The notes under the pieces were generated by a model. The model saw only the letters and a program-made list of their open reading frames with translations, had not been told where the DNA came from and ran no database searches. A stretch of DNA of 64,000 nt, from NCBI GenBank assembly GCA_946965045.2, contig OX337237.1, positions 3,224,001 to 3,288,000 of the forward strand, given 5' to 3'. A program made the translations under genes and the position numbers. Source of the stretch: Epithemia pelagica (lineage: Eukaryota; Bacillariophyta; Bacillariophyceae; Surirellales; Surirellaceae). Positions 50,365 to 62,179 of the stretch are shown here, piece by piece (within the stretch, counting starts at the first letter, position 1; each line of letters starts with the position of its first letter).

Positions 50365-51298
50365 GATGCGTCTGGTTGTAGCAGCTCTGTTGTTATGGAG
50401 AGGTAGAGATTTGTGCTTTTTTGCGTTTGGTTCTCGTTTGGGTGGACCAAGTGTTCTCGTTTTGTGAGCAATGAACGTGTGCAGCTTTTTGGCATGCCCG
50501 GCACAGATGTGAGAGGCTGCGTTGGATTTGGATGGATTTGGATGGACACATGTCGGATTCTCCGTGATTTGTTATACGCCCACTCCCGCTTCGCCGGATG
50601 GACTAATGTACAATTTGTCGATAGAGTGGAAATGGTTTGGCAGACAAAGGGGAGTGCTTCGAGGAAGTTCTTCCGATCTCGCGCGGTCTTCCAGCGCTCC
50701 CTATCGAGCCGCGACTGGATAATACTATAGTCCATGGTCCCGAGTTCGCATCGATACCACTCCTCGTCTGAAAAGAACATGAAAATAGGTTCTATTGTAA
50801 TTGAAAATAATTATTTACCACCACTAGGGTTTAATGACCCATGCATGGAGAATGTTTGTTCTGCCGGCGGAATGCGAACCTCCGCTGCTGCTGCCGTTGT
50901 CGGTTGGGTGCGGTGGTGGCAGTAATAACTTCGCAGTCCGGGATCCGTTGGGTCGGGAGTCGGGAAGCACGAGATCCTTTCGCTGTTCGATCGCACACAT
51001 CCGTGTGGGCTCTCTACAATACGAACTACTCCTAGTATCTACTCCCCTAGGTATATGCGGTGCTCTTAGCTCTACCGGTAGGAGTAGTTTAGAGATAGCT
51101 CCAAAGCCTGGGACGAATCTATTGAGAGACATGTACATTCTATATTCTATCTCCAAATGTTTGGACCAACAACAAAAGAAGAAAGACCAAGACCACCTTT
51201 GAGAGAACCATTCCATTGCCAAACAGAGGATGACTTGTGTATGGAACTTCAGTTCCCCAACTCTATATTCGCTGTTACTCTACAAGCAGCGGTACTAT
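50365..51298. other. Intergenic region
   Basis: No gene seen between two genes of the same family on the same strand. Confidence 0.5.
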
Positions 51299-52588
51299 CT
51301 AGTTAGTAGGAATCGTCGTGTTGCAAGGATGTGGCCAAGGCACGCGCCAATTCCTGGGCAAACAAACTGGACGCCATACTACCCGCCGAAACAGGGATCC
51401 AAACACCAGCAGCACCAGCAGCAGCAGTTCACTGGAACCGTCGTCGTGTCCCGGTCCTTCTTGTTGTACTACTGATGGAAGAATGCCTTGTCGGTGGTGG
51501 AGGTGGCGCAACTGTTGCTGTTGCAAGGCCAACAATCGTTGTTGACGCACAAAGTGCCGTCGTTCTTGATGGACGCGACGAAAGGTACTGGATCCCATGA
51601 GCAACCGCTCCAATCCCAACAAGAGAGGGGTTGTCGCCATGGCATGGTGGTGGTGGTGGTGGTGGTTGGCATGGTGGTGACTGCGAGGACGAGTGCGTCG
51701 ACCACAAGAACCAGAATGACAAGAAGCATGTCTTTCTTGTGGTGATGGGTGTGGACATGGCAACACATGCAGTGGGGGTGGATCCGCTGCGGCTGTGCGC
51801 GGTTCCGAGTATTCTTGTTCGAGTGGTGCTGCATAGACATAATGTTGTAGCATGTCCCGCAACAAGGTGCGAGAAATTTCCGTCGCATCGATCGAGTCTC
51901 TGCTGCTGGTGCTGGTGGATGCTGGTGTCGTATCGTTTTCTAGCCGTGTGGTTTCTTGTTGTTCTTGTTGTTGCACTACGGCTCGACGACAGCAATCCAA
52001 GTAGACGAGTCGGAGCGTGGTCAAACAGTGCGTGGCTCGTTCGGAATCCAACACCAAGACGGCTGATGCATCGGGGACCAATTGTTCCTTGAACCGAGCC
52101 AATTCCATGGTCGTATACCAAGCAGTATCTTTCGGGTAATCGTCGTCGTTGTCATGGTCGGGAGGATGTGTGGCTCGTTCCATTCTATCGCTGCCATTGT
52201 GGCAAACAAAGAGACTTGGAGCAAATCGAACCGATTTGGGGAGGAGCGGCTGGGGAGAGTTGGTGGTGGTGTGTGGCCTGTTGGTTTTGAGAATGCCCTT
52301 CTTGACAGGATGGCACGACGAAACGTGTCGTGGAGCATCATCATTCTCATGTAACGAGGGACCCAGACGAATCGAACGATACTGGGACAACGACGATGAA
52401 CCACCACAAGACGACGATGATGACGACGACGAGCAGGACGTGGTGGTGCTCGTGTCATCGTCCGGATCCTTTTCCGGCTGGACCATGGATTCGGTCGTGA
52501 ACGACAAATCATATCGAATGGTTTCACGAGGCATTTTTCTCTTGTTGCGTGGCACTTGTTGTTGTTGGTGTTGCAATGGTAATACCAT
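51299..52588 (-). pseudogene. WYT/LGLE-family gene with C-terminal frameshift
   Basis: ATG at 52588 (MVLPLQHQQQQ). The protein has a Ser-rich N-terminus, KSVRFAPSLF, DTAWYTTMELARFKEQLVPDASAVLVLDSERATHCL, a His-rich run, LLLGLERLLMGSSTFRRVHQERRHFVRQQRLLALQQQQ, and then loses family resemblance. In a second frame the expected ending appears at 51303-51360 (SSLFAQELARALATSLQHDD then TAA). The switch lies near the CAG-repeat stretch at about 51408-51432, so a one- or two-base indel there is likely. It could be a real mutation or an assembly error in the repeat. Otherwise the frame looks functional. Confidence 0.65.
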
Positions 52589-53973
52589 GGAGGAGCGAGT
52601 TTGTCGTCGTTCTCGGATTGAAATGAAAGTACAATGAAGCACTTCACTCGTTCTCGGATTGAAACAAAACAGAAGCACTTTGGTGCGATGGATCAAGCAA
52701 TACAAAAAATGAGATCAGAGCGAGGACGAATATTTTTGTGTGTGTGGTCCATGAAAAATAAACACTAGCGAGTGAAGGAGTGTAGAGTATGCATCGATGG
52801 TGGTGCACCTTCGTTGTATTGTGTAGAGATCCTTTGTTGGTTGGATGGTCGTCCGAATGCGAATCACAGTGTCATTCACCCATGGATTGGGTTCGCGTTT
52901 CCCCTCCTTCTTATTCGCAATACTGCAGTTCGTTGTTGTCTATGGTATGGTGCCCATCACACAATTTTTGGATTTTTTGTGGGTGGGTATCTTTGGATCT
53001 TTTTGGGGGCCTTCTGATGTCGTTCGGTTGTGCGACCTACATATGACCCAAGGGGAAAGTGGATCGACGGACTTGAGAAAGCTGTCAAGTCTCCTCTCTC
53101 TCTATCTCTCGACGGAGACCGAATCGAGGTCTCATCAACACATGACTATGGATCCTGTTCCTTTAGGTTTGTCATTTCTAGAGCAATGTGGGGTCTTACT
53201 CCATCTAGCTCCTTGTTGTCTCTCTCCTCTCTAAGTAGCTAGAGGAGTAGTTTTCTCCTTGACAAAACGTGAATGTTTCATGGGTAGTCCTTTCTTGCGT
53301 CGAATCTAGCAAGACCAAATCAGTGACCGACTGGACGGACACTTTGAATGTCTGCAGAGGAACATCCGAGCCGGTCTTCCGTTGTAGCTCTAAATTTTTG
53401 TCTCCGTTCAGTACTAGGCCAGCTGTAAGTAATTGTCAGGACCGTCCCCGTGGACCGTGGAGCACCAAAGGCTCGCATCTCGCAATTCTCATTTTTCTCA
53501 CATCTTCACAGAATGCGAATCTCCTCCTCCTTCGTTGGGGGGTTGGAACGACATGCAAGGTATGGTTCGTTCCACGAACAGAACGAGAAACCGACCCCAC
53601 CACCACCTACCAAACTCATCCACACATGCCAAAGAGACAAGGCGAACGAATCTTGATCGTGGTCGTTGGTTCGCCACAATGCGAACAAGACCCTTGTGCC
53701 ATGACCGCATGCCTCTCGCATACATATGCAATACCTACAACGGACATGCAAGGAATGGGAGTTGCCTTGAAAATTTGGAGCCGAGTTCTGTGGCGTTGGA
53801 GTGCACCGGGTCCCCAAACAGAACTCGACCGAAAGCCATGGCTCTGGACTCTCTGCCTTGGAATGTGGTCACAAAACACCCCCCATGCCAAAGGGTATCC
53901 GCGAGAAAGATTCCCATTGTTTGGAGAAGTAAAAGTTTGAAACACAAGGCCAACACCAAAAACCAGAAGCACC
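52589..53973. promoter_or_regulatory. Divergent intergenic region between two family genes
   Basis: 1.4 kb between divergent WYT/LGLE-family genes. No supported gene; probably holds both promoters. Confidence 0.4.
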
Positions 53974-55477
53974 ATGTTATCGTCCTTGGCCGTCCGACGA
54001 TTGGGCTTGTTGCAGCTCAAGGATCATGTCACGACGCTGCAGAAAAATAACAATAACAACCACAAGACCTTTCACACCAAGGAAGAGGAACTCTTCATGG
54101 ATGACGATTCGACGGCATCCTTGTCCGTCTCCTCCATGTCCTCTGTATCCACTGCCACGTGGACGACGACCCCACCGCCAAGTCCAGCTTCGTCGTCCTT
54201 ATTGTTGTTGCAGAAACTGGTGGGACCCACCACCACACCCATAGAACCAGCCGCACCAACCTTGCGATCGGCCCTCAAGAAGAACAAGGGCAGTCGCAAC
54301 GAGGACGACAAGACTTTTACCAAGCCCAAGTCTGTTCGCTTTGACCTTCAAGCCATTCAAGTGTATCCATCCACCATGTCCTTTTACGGTCCCTCCTTGT
54401 CCTTTTCTCGACGACGACGGAGTCGTTCGGGCACCATTGCCAGTGCCACGGAAGCCAACAGCAACCAAGAGAACACGACGGACAAGGATCCAGCCGTCAG
54501 TGACTTTTATGACTTGTGGTATACCTGTCAAGAATTGGATGCCATGCAAGAAGCCGTCTTGCCCGATGCGTGTGCGTGGATGACCACCACACGGCAGAGC
54601 CGCAAAATTCTCCAACGCTTGTATCACCAAGCCGCACGGACCGTCCAGACCACCACCACCACCAACACAGTACTAGAGGAACACGACGAGTCGTCCAAAT
54701 CCACCCACGAGGAGGACAGTGCCCTAGTACCGGCACGGCAAACAGCTCTATACCATGGGAGCAGACGAGGATGCCGCACCGAGAATAGAGGGCAGGACCA
54801 TGCGAAGGACAAGAAGCAAACCGAATAATATCCATGTGGCCGCCTTGGCCCTGGCCACCCGAGCCTTGGAAGAGGAGCATGGGAACGACCCAGAGCCTGT
54901 GCAAGACGAACACCAGCCGCAAGAAAGTCCAGAGCAAGAACAAGTTGCCCAGTTGGTATGGGAACCACCGCACGGCGGCCACGACAGTGACCAAAGCACG
55001 ACTGTCTTGGGTCTGGAACATTTGATCATGGGAGGTATTCCCGGAGGATCGACATCCTTGAGTGACGAAGCACGACGATATCGACACCAAGTGCTACGGC
55101 GACAACGCCAACAGCGACAGACATTGCCAACACCCACTGCAAGTTTGTTTGGTAGTGGGGGTGGTGGTGCTGATTGTGCCATTCCCTGTTTTGTCTCTTC
55201 CGGGGAGGACGAGGCGACAATGTCGTATTCGGGATCGTTTTCACTATCCTCTTGGAATGACGCCTTGTGTCTCCCATCATCCGAGGACAAAAAGAGCGAG
55301 ACTCGAACCATTGTTTTGGCTTCCCAAGAAATGGCACATTTGATGGCCCAAGCCTTGGCAGATTCCTTGTACCAACATCCAACAACAACAACAAGTCCAA
55401 TAGAGGAACAACCAGAACCGAAAATGAACAAACAAGCATTTTTGGGTAGTAGTACATCAACGACCCGGACCACATAG
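53974..55477 (+). pseudogene. WYT/LGLE-family gene with internal frameshift
   Basis: ATG at 53974. The first frame carries KSVRFDLQAIQVY and DLWYTCQELDAMQEAVLPDACAWMTTTRQSRKILQRLYHQAARTV, then stops at 54828. The second frame, open from about 54740 to 55477, carries the expected later parts. These are TTVLGLEHLIMGG, ARRYRHQVLRRQRQQRQ and MAHLMAQALADSLYQ. The two overlap around 54740-54755, so a single-base indel there joins them into about 500 codons. A spliced intron would be too short to be plausible at this place. Real mutation or sequence error cannot be told apart here. Confidence 0.65.
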
Positions 55478-55975
55478 AGAGCAGACCATTGTGTCTGTGT
55501 GTGTGCGTGTGTCTGTGTAACCAAGACCACGACTCCATGACTTTAGACATACATTTATTCCTTCTTATACTCTCTGTAGAAAGTAACTAACCAGCAGCAG
55601 ATGGTCTTGTTGCAAATTTCATCGTGGTTGCGAATCCAGACGAGGGAAAATGTGTTGCGCTTTCGAATCAAGGGTGATCGCGTCGCGCTCACGACGTCGT
55701 CTGTCTCCTGGGCAGTTTTATTTTGGGGTCGCGGTAGTTTCGCCATCCCGCTTGGGGCTATTATTTCCAGGCCAGACTTCTGTACCAGAAAATTAAAAAT
55801 AGATGCGCGAGTCGGCTGAACCATCTCGCCATTTTTATCGCCCTTCATAATATTATTTGTTTTTGTTGACAACTCCCAAAACATCACAACACAAAGCAAA
55901 ACTACCAAGACCGACAACCGTCCGTGTGCTATGACTTCGAATCTGTCGTTACCTGGATTAAGAAAGTGGTAAATC
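55478..55975. other. Intergenic region
   Basis: 3' flank of the previous gene and promoter of the next. Nothing recognisable. Confidence 0.4.
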
Positions 55976-57454
55976 ATGATCCGCGCTTCCAAGAACGAGC
56001 AGCAACCGGAAAGAAAGCTGGTTTCGGTTCCACCCACAGAGGAAAGCCATCCCAATACTCAGAGTACAATGGCGCCACATAAAGACACTATTTTGGACGC
56101 TTTGAATAAGCCACAACGAAAAGAAGCACGAAATACTACTAGTCACAACAGGACAATACCGGTTGTTGTTTCTATTCTGGTACTTGGTTTCGTAATTCTG
56201 TGGATAGGAAATCTTGTCTTGTTCGTATCTTTATTCTCGATTTTAAAGCGTCGGTTGCTTGTGGTATGCCATGGTCTCGTGATTGCATTTCAAATCTTGG
56301 TGGCTCTGAAATTGGATGGACAACTGGTCATGAGTTCCTGGTGCCAAGTGTTTGCGCCCTTGGTCATGGCCGAAATGGTTTGGATGGTGGAAGTTCTGTG
56401 TACGGTTGTCGAGTTGGTGAAGATAGTTGCGGACGACACACGTACTGGCCCAAAAGACGCAACGGCGGAGGACCGTGAGAACCCGCACCCAGGCGAACAA
56501 AAGAACGTTGAACAAGCCGTAGCCCGACGACTCATACTCATAGGGTGCGTCGTGCTTCTGGCGCAAAGTCTCATGCGCATAGTTTGCTGTTATGGCATGC
56601 TTGTGGGTCGACTGGATGGCTGGTTCGAGTGGAATTGGTGGATTGTCTTTTGGCCATTATGGACATCGCTCCTCGCGGGATCCACTAGCAATTGTTGGCG
56701 CTTGTACCAGGGCTATCAAGGCTATCAATCCTATCAACAAACGAAACAAACGAGGAAGAACCGAAAGACGCAATCAAAGGAATGCATTGATAACGAGGAC
56801 AACAGTACTGCGGTCACCTACCACGCCATTGATAGTGATGACTCATCCCCGGAAACAAGACCAGGACAAGCGTCCTACGAAACGGAATTCTTACAGACAT
56901 GTTTCGAATTTGTGATCGACGTGGTCTATCAAGTTGTTTTATTTTTGTCATTGTGCTTGTTGGTGGCGAAATTGGAAGGTGCTTCACTATCCTCATTGTG
57001 GATTTTGTTGCCTTTCTTCATCACGACGGGAGTCGCTGTGGCCTCGTGTGCCTGCTGTTTTTGTTGTTGTTCCCGCCATGATGCGGTCAGTAACGAGGAG
57101 GATGCAATAGTTTCCAATGCCATTGTCGATCCAGTAAAAACAGAGATGACCACGAAGAATGAGAAACCCCCCAAAGACTACACTCCTCCCGCGATTCATC
57201 CATCAGAGAAACTGTCTCCTTCTTCTTCCCACATACTACCACAGCAAACACCAGCGGGGAAACAGCATCAAGTCGATTCGGTACTGGTTGGTGTCCATAT
57301 TGATCAGGTTCACCACCACCGCACTGGCTGGCTGTCACGTTTGAAGCGGTACCTGGGGCGTGTGAACGCCCGAGAAATTCACCAAGTAGACGACAAAGGC
57401 GACGGTTCGAGGGTGTCTCCCACGTCCAAGGACATGTTATCTCCCATGGTCTAG
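55976..57454 (+). CDS. TMEM185-like membrane protein, intact paralog
   Basis: 492 residues from the ATG at 55976 (a later in-frame ATG at 56069 is also possible). About eight hydrophobic segments are seen with TMEM185 signatures: VALKLDGQLVMSSWCQVFAPL, GRLDGWFEWNWWIVFWPLW, AKLEGASLSSLWILLPFF. TMEM185 proteins are multi-pass membrane proteins of unknown function conserved in eukaryotes. The cytosolic tail after a Cys-rich membrane end is Pro/Ser-rich and finishes with VHHHRTGWLSRLKRYLGRVNAREI...PTSKD. The same tail is found beyond the stop of the broken copy at 38088. It lacks the PH-like domain of that copy. It supports the reconstruction of the split gene. Confidence 0.8.
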   Translation: MIRASKNEQQPERKLVSVPPTEESHPNTQSTMAPHKDTILDALNKPQRKEARNTTSHNRTIPVVVSILVLGFVILWIGNLVLFVSLFSILKRRLLVVCHGLVIAFQILVALKLDGQLVMSSWCQVFAPLVMAEMVWMVEVLCTVVELVKIVADDTRTGPKDATAEDRENPHPGEQKNVEQAVARRLILIGCVVLLAQSLMRIVCCYGMLVGRLDGWFEWNWWIVFWPLWTSLLAGSTSNCWRLYQGYQGYQSYQQTKQTRKNRKTQSKECIDNEDNSTAVTYHAIDSDDSSPETRPGQASYETEFLQTCFEFVIDVVYQVVLFLSLCLLVAKLEGASLSSLWILLPFFITTGVAVASCACCFCCCSRHDAVSNEEDAIVSNAIVDPVKTEMTTKNEKPPKDYTPPAIHPSEKLSPSSSHILPQQTPAGKQHQVDSVLVGVHIDQVHHHRTGWLSRLKRYLGRVNAREIHQVDDKGDGSRVSPTSKDMLSPMV

Positions 57455-58363
57455 GTTTAGCTGACTTTCGGATTCTCCAATCCATGTCGTTACGTTACGA
57501 GCCCATATATTGCGCATCGGTTTTGTTGGAACAAAACCCATACACTCCCCTAGTAGGTAGGTGGGATTAGTACCACTATGGTAGCTAGAGCTAGCGAAGT
57601 CGGATCCTCTCTCTTCGCCAGGTAGAGCTCATAGTTCATAACGAACGCGTCGGCATGCGCTTTCGCGAGGCTTCCTCCGAAAGAGCACGTCGAGCCATTG
57701 GCCATTCGTTGCTGTGCGACTGGTTCTCAACACAGAACACCGATGGAGACTGTGCAAGCGAGATCAACGAGCCAAAGAGAGAAATCAGAGCGCATCATAT
57801 TCAAGAAGCTGCACGACTACACCTGCACCAAAGACAGCGAGATGGATGACAAAGATCCGAGACACAAAAGAGGATGGGCGAAGGGGGAGCAGTGGTCGTC
57901 ACGGTCTCAACCACCGATTCCACAAGTCCATGAGAGGGACAGTGCCAAATGTTGCTCCGTAACCCAGAACTTCAAAAAAAAACAAGCGTCATTTCACCAG
58001 CAATTTCTAAAGTCGCTCGCCCCCTTCGCATCACCACACTTTAACGATTCAAACACTGTTGGAAAAGCCGGTATGTTGCTTCTAATAAAACCGTGAGTAT
58101 GTCTGGGATCAACCCTTTTGGTTGGGAACGCCTCTCTGAAATTGGATGTAGGGTGGCTCGATCTCACACATGGTGGCATGTGTTTGGTCCACCGGGTTTT
58201 GCGGATAGTCTGATGCTTGTCAAACTGTGCCTTTGCAGTGCCATGAAAATCCTACTGTATGGTCGAAGGAAAGGAACTTGTTAACAAGGATATACATGAA
58301 TTTATTTGATATAGGACTGCAACTTCAGGAGTCTGTTCCCTTGTTCTCAAAGTCCCCTTGCTT
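57455..58363. other. Convergent intergenic region
   Basis: No supported gene in 0.9 kb. Confidence 0.5.
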
Positions 58364-61300
58364 TTAAACAGGTGCTTGCTCAGGAGCTTGCTCAGGAGCT
58401 TGCTCAGGAGCTTGTTCTGCACAGGAAGCCTCTTCGACGGGACCCTGGTCCCGGAAATTCTGAAGCATTTCCGCAACAAGTTCTTGCCCCTTTAGTTCCC
58501 ACTCCTTGCGATTCTGTACGGCATACTGCAAATACTCATCCGATGACACACCAAAGACACCACAATCTTTCAACTTCTTCGCCAAAGGAATGATGTAGAA
58601 ATCGAAAAAGCCCTTTTCGCCTTCGTACCAAAATTCCGATGGGTTCTTCTCCGCCCGGCCTTGCAAGTAAGCCACATAAAGTTCCTTGAACAGGCGTTGG
58701 TTCCATTTTCGGTAGATATGCCAATGCTGCATAGTGTGTGCCACATCCGAAGCCTGAATTAAATGCTCCATGACAATAGTTGCTTTGCGATTCACATCAT
58801 CCTCCGAGGAATCTGACACCTCGGCAGAGAAGGCTTTGTTCCACCGGCCTTTACGAAGAGCAGCGAGATCCTTGTCCATAATGTCAGTCGCAAGTACAAT
58901 GTTCACAACAAGCTGCCTGAAGCGCGTGAATTCGGAAGTCGTTACATAGATGGTATGGCGAAGGTCACTGTAAGCGTCATCCATAAGAAGATCCCATGCC
59001 AAATCCACAGAGTTCTGTTCCGCAATGGATTTGTTTCGATATACCGCAGCCAAACTGCTTTTTTCCTTGACAAGTTGCGTATTCGGGACGCCTGGGTGGT
59101 CAGCGTCGTGAATGAGGGCCGACAACGCAACTGCAAACTGAGTCATTGGATCGGAAGTAATCCCGTAAGTGTGATCATGAAGGGCTTCTTCCGTGTCTTT
59201 GGGCGCGGACGTGAGATCAGGAGCCACGATTCGAGACAGAAGCTTCATCACGGACATCGTAACATGTGACGCATGCTCAAAGTTATGGAAGGGGTTGTCT
59301 CGGTACATAGAAGCGAGAGTCTGGACATAGTCTTTGAGTTGTCCCAAGACATCTTCACTGAGATGAATCGACAACGGATCAACTCTTTGTGCATATGCTT
59401 CGTATTTCGGAAGACGTACAATCTCTTGGACTTCGCTCAACACATAACGGTTGGATGTGTACTTTTCCTCCAGCGCTCTAATTTCACCAATTGAATCAGG
59501 ATCCTTGCGACGGGACTCCCTGCGTGCAACAATCTGAGTTAGAAGTTTGGCCAAAATATCACAGTTCCATGCGACAAGTCGATTGTACTTGTCGGCAGAA
59601 GGGACAGCAGGCGCTGCCGTCGTAACTTGGACTGCGGATGCCTCCTTGTCCTCGCTTTCAGTTTCCATTTCCTCAGTGCTTCCAGAACCAGTTGATCTCG
59701 CAGTTTCTCCTATGGCGTCCAACCAGTACGTCTGAAGCTCACCCTTTCCCTTAGCGACTACCGTCTCCTTTCGAGTCCGCAACCACTGCGATTTGCCAGC
59801 AGCTACAAGCAAATCGGCAGTTTCTTGGGAAACGTGAATCTTGTTTGGTTGCCCTGTACTCTCCATACGTGCGGTGGTGTTGACAGTGTCACCAAACAAT
59901 TGGAATCGAGCACGCTCACCACGCAACACACCAGCTGTGACGGGACCGGAATGAAGACCAATTCTAACGCCGAGCTTTCTCAGGTAAAAGTTGTGAAAGG
60001 TACAAAGCATGTTAAAGCGAGATGTAGATTCAGGGACGGATTCGTAACCGGTGGACTTACCTCTTCCGTGTCGGGACCTAGCTCCAAAACCATTGCTTTC
60101 ATGGTGGCAGAAAACTGAATCAAACAGTCTCGCGCGAAGCGAGCCATTACGATCGCGTGATCCTTGCGAGGCTCTGGTAAGCCAGCAACTGCTACATAGC
60201 AATCGCCAACTGTCTCGACCTTGAAAACACGACGACGACCAGCAATTTCATCAAAGACATGGTAAATCGTTTCGAGAAGCTGGAAGACTTGAGTCGGTTC
60301 ACGGGTCGAACTCCACGCAGTGAAACCGACGATATCAGCAAAAATAATTGTTGCTTCCGGGAAAAGGTCGGCAATCGGTTTCGATCTCTTGATCCCTGCG
60401 CTCACGTTCTCAGCATATTCCTCATTGGCGTCTTTACCCTTGAGGAAATTTTGGAGCTGGTCTTTAGTTCGGTTTCCTCTCATGGTGAGTGGCTTGTTTG
60501 CATCTCGATTTACCTCTTCCTCAACGTCCTTCATGATTCGATCTTGCACGTTCTTCGGAAACAGTGAAGACACGATCGCCTGGGTCTTGCGAGCTGCCCG
60601 AATGATCATCCACTGGCGCCTCTGAACGACCCAATCGTAAACAAGGAAAACCGTGGTTGTAAAGACGAAGATCATCGCAACAACAATTGCATAGATGATG
60701 GGATCTCTCGATTCATACTCGTTTTCCAAGTTCTCGGTGGGATAAATATCGAGCACATAGTTACAGCCTGAGAATGGCTGGCCACGCTCAGTATTGCTTC
60801 CGATATTGCTCGAGAGAACCATATCGTCGTATTCCGTGTCGTGCAAATCCCCCTCACCCTTCAAATGGAAGTGAGAACCATGTACCAAGTATGTGAACAC
60901 ACTGCCGCAAGAATCTGATAATACAACCTCGATGTGAGCGGTTCCTTCAGGAAGGAGATCTTGGAAGAATTCATCCCATTCAAAGTCCAGGTAATGGAAG
61001 CCGACAACTGCACCGTGATCGCCGGAATCACGGAAGATTGGATCCAGAAGAAAGCTGCGAGGGCTTGCTGTAGAAAGACTGTGACTGTTTATTCCGTGAT
61101 GTTCGTGATCGCTTCCAGCAGCATGACTGTGACTGTGTCCCTGATGTGCGTGATCGTTTGTTATATACTCGAGCTCCGAGGACTCGGGGAAGTACTGCAT
61201 GATAGGAAGAGAATAAATCTTGGAGATATAACTGAAACGCTTCTTGACTACGTCTGTTGCAAGGCCAAAAAAGGTTTTGTCTGAAAGAAGGTCTGTATTG

Positions 61301-62179
61301 ACCACGGAGGCATCAATCGGGGCGGGTCCTGTTTGCCTGGAATTACGAGATTGAATCGCAAGGGTAAGTTCACAGAGAGAGGACAAACAAAAAGTTCATA
61401 CACCGGTATATCGTACCATAGAGCAGCAATATAGTTGTCAAGCATAGAAATCGGTTCCCTCATGTCATCTGACATTTCAGAGATGTCGTGAATATATTGG
61501 GGGACCGGGCCAGGGTTTGTATCCTTATGCCCGTTCAAGGCCAGACCTTCTTGGATCCACGAAGTATGGTTTTGAGCGTAGGCCTCCCAATCCGTTTGCC
61601 GGTCCTTGAGGAAAAGGGGAATGAACATGATCAAATCGGCTTCAGACATTTCTCGTGCTTTCCTGGTCAGTTGTTCAAAATCAGGCGTCGTCACAAAAGG
61701 CCAGTCATGGCCTCTTTCATTGGCATAGGAAGTGGCACTCATGCTCAAACTTTGCGCGACATCAAACTTGAGCAATAACTCTGCCTTTGCAGACCGCATA
61801 ATCTCGCCAGCATGTGCGTGAAACTAAAAACAATAGAACGTAAGAAAGGAAGGAAGGAATGCATTATCAGTCTCTGATGTGATGGAAAAAAGAGGACGAA
61901 TGAATAACGACAAACACTTACATCGTTCTCAAAGTGATTGCTGTCCTGGTTTGCAATGAATATAAACGTTACAGTGCTCGCAGCGACACACGAGAGGATC
62001 AAAACCAAGTACACCATCATCTTGGCTCGAAATACTCCTCGTGTCTCCTTTTGGCCAATGTAGTCAGATTTCTCCTGCTGCCCCAGGTCAATGTTGCTGC
62101 CGTCATTGTTGGTGTTGTGGTCATCTTCTTGGCTAAAGTCGTCGGACACCGACACATTATCACTGTCGTCCTGATCCAT
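58364..62179 (-). CDS. Receptor-like nucleotide cyclase fused to cyclic-nucleotide phosphodiesterase
   Basis: 1183 residues from four exons: 62179-61922, 61823-61417, 61336-60061, 59974-58364. Introns are 98, 80, 86 bp, GT-AG, and all phases agree. Membrane segments at about 54-76 and 434-455 enclose an extracellular sensor region with a His-rich loop (residues about 284-303). The class III cyclase domain (about 546-734) has FADIVGFT (D556), KVETVGD (E596, D600), RFQLFGDTVNTTARMES (Q672, N679, R683). Glu596 is the guanylate-type purine residue, but the usual Cys is Gln. The class I PDE domain (about 855-1130) has HNFEH (H877, H881), HDADHPG (H936, D937) and QASDVAHTM. It could make and degrade cGMP or cAMP in one chain. 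The C-terminus ends in EQAP repeats. Such fusions are known from diatoms and other stramenopiles. Confidence 0.92.
58368..58420. repeat. 12-bp minisatellite encoding EQAP repeats
   Basis: Tandem GCTTGCTCAGGA units, in frame, encode four EQAP-like repeats at the very end of the cyclase-PDE protein; likely variable in copy number. Confidence 0.8.

Noticed and set aside
53269-53940. 223-codon plus frame upstream of the 53974 gene
   Set aside because: Codon content and composition look random; no conserved motif; probably promoter sequence.
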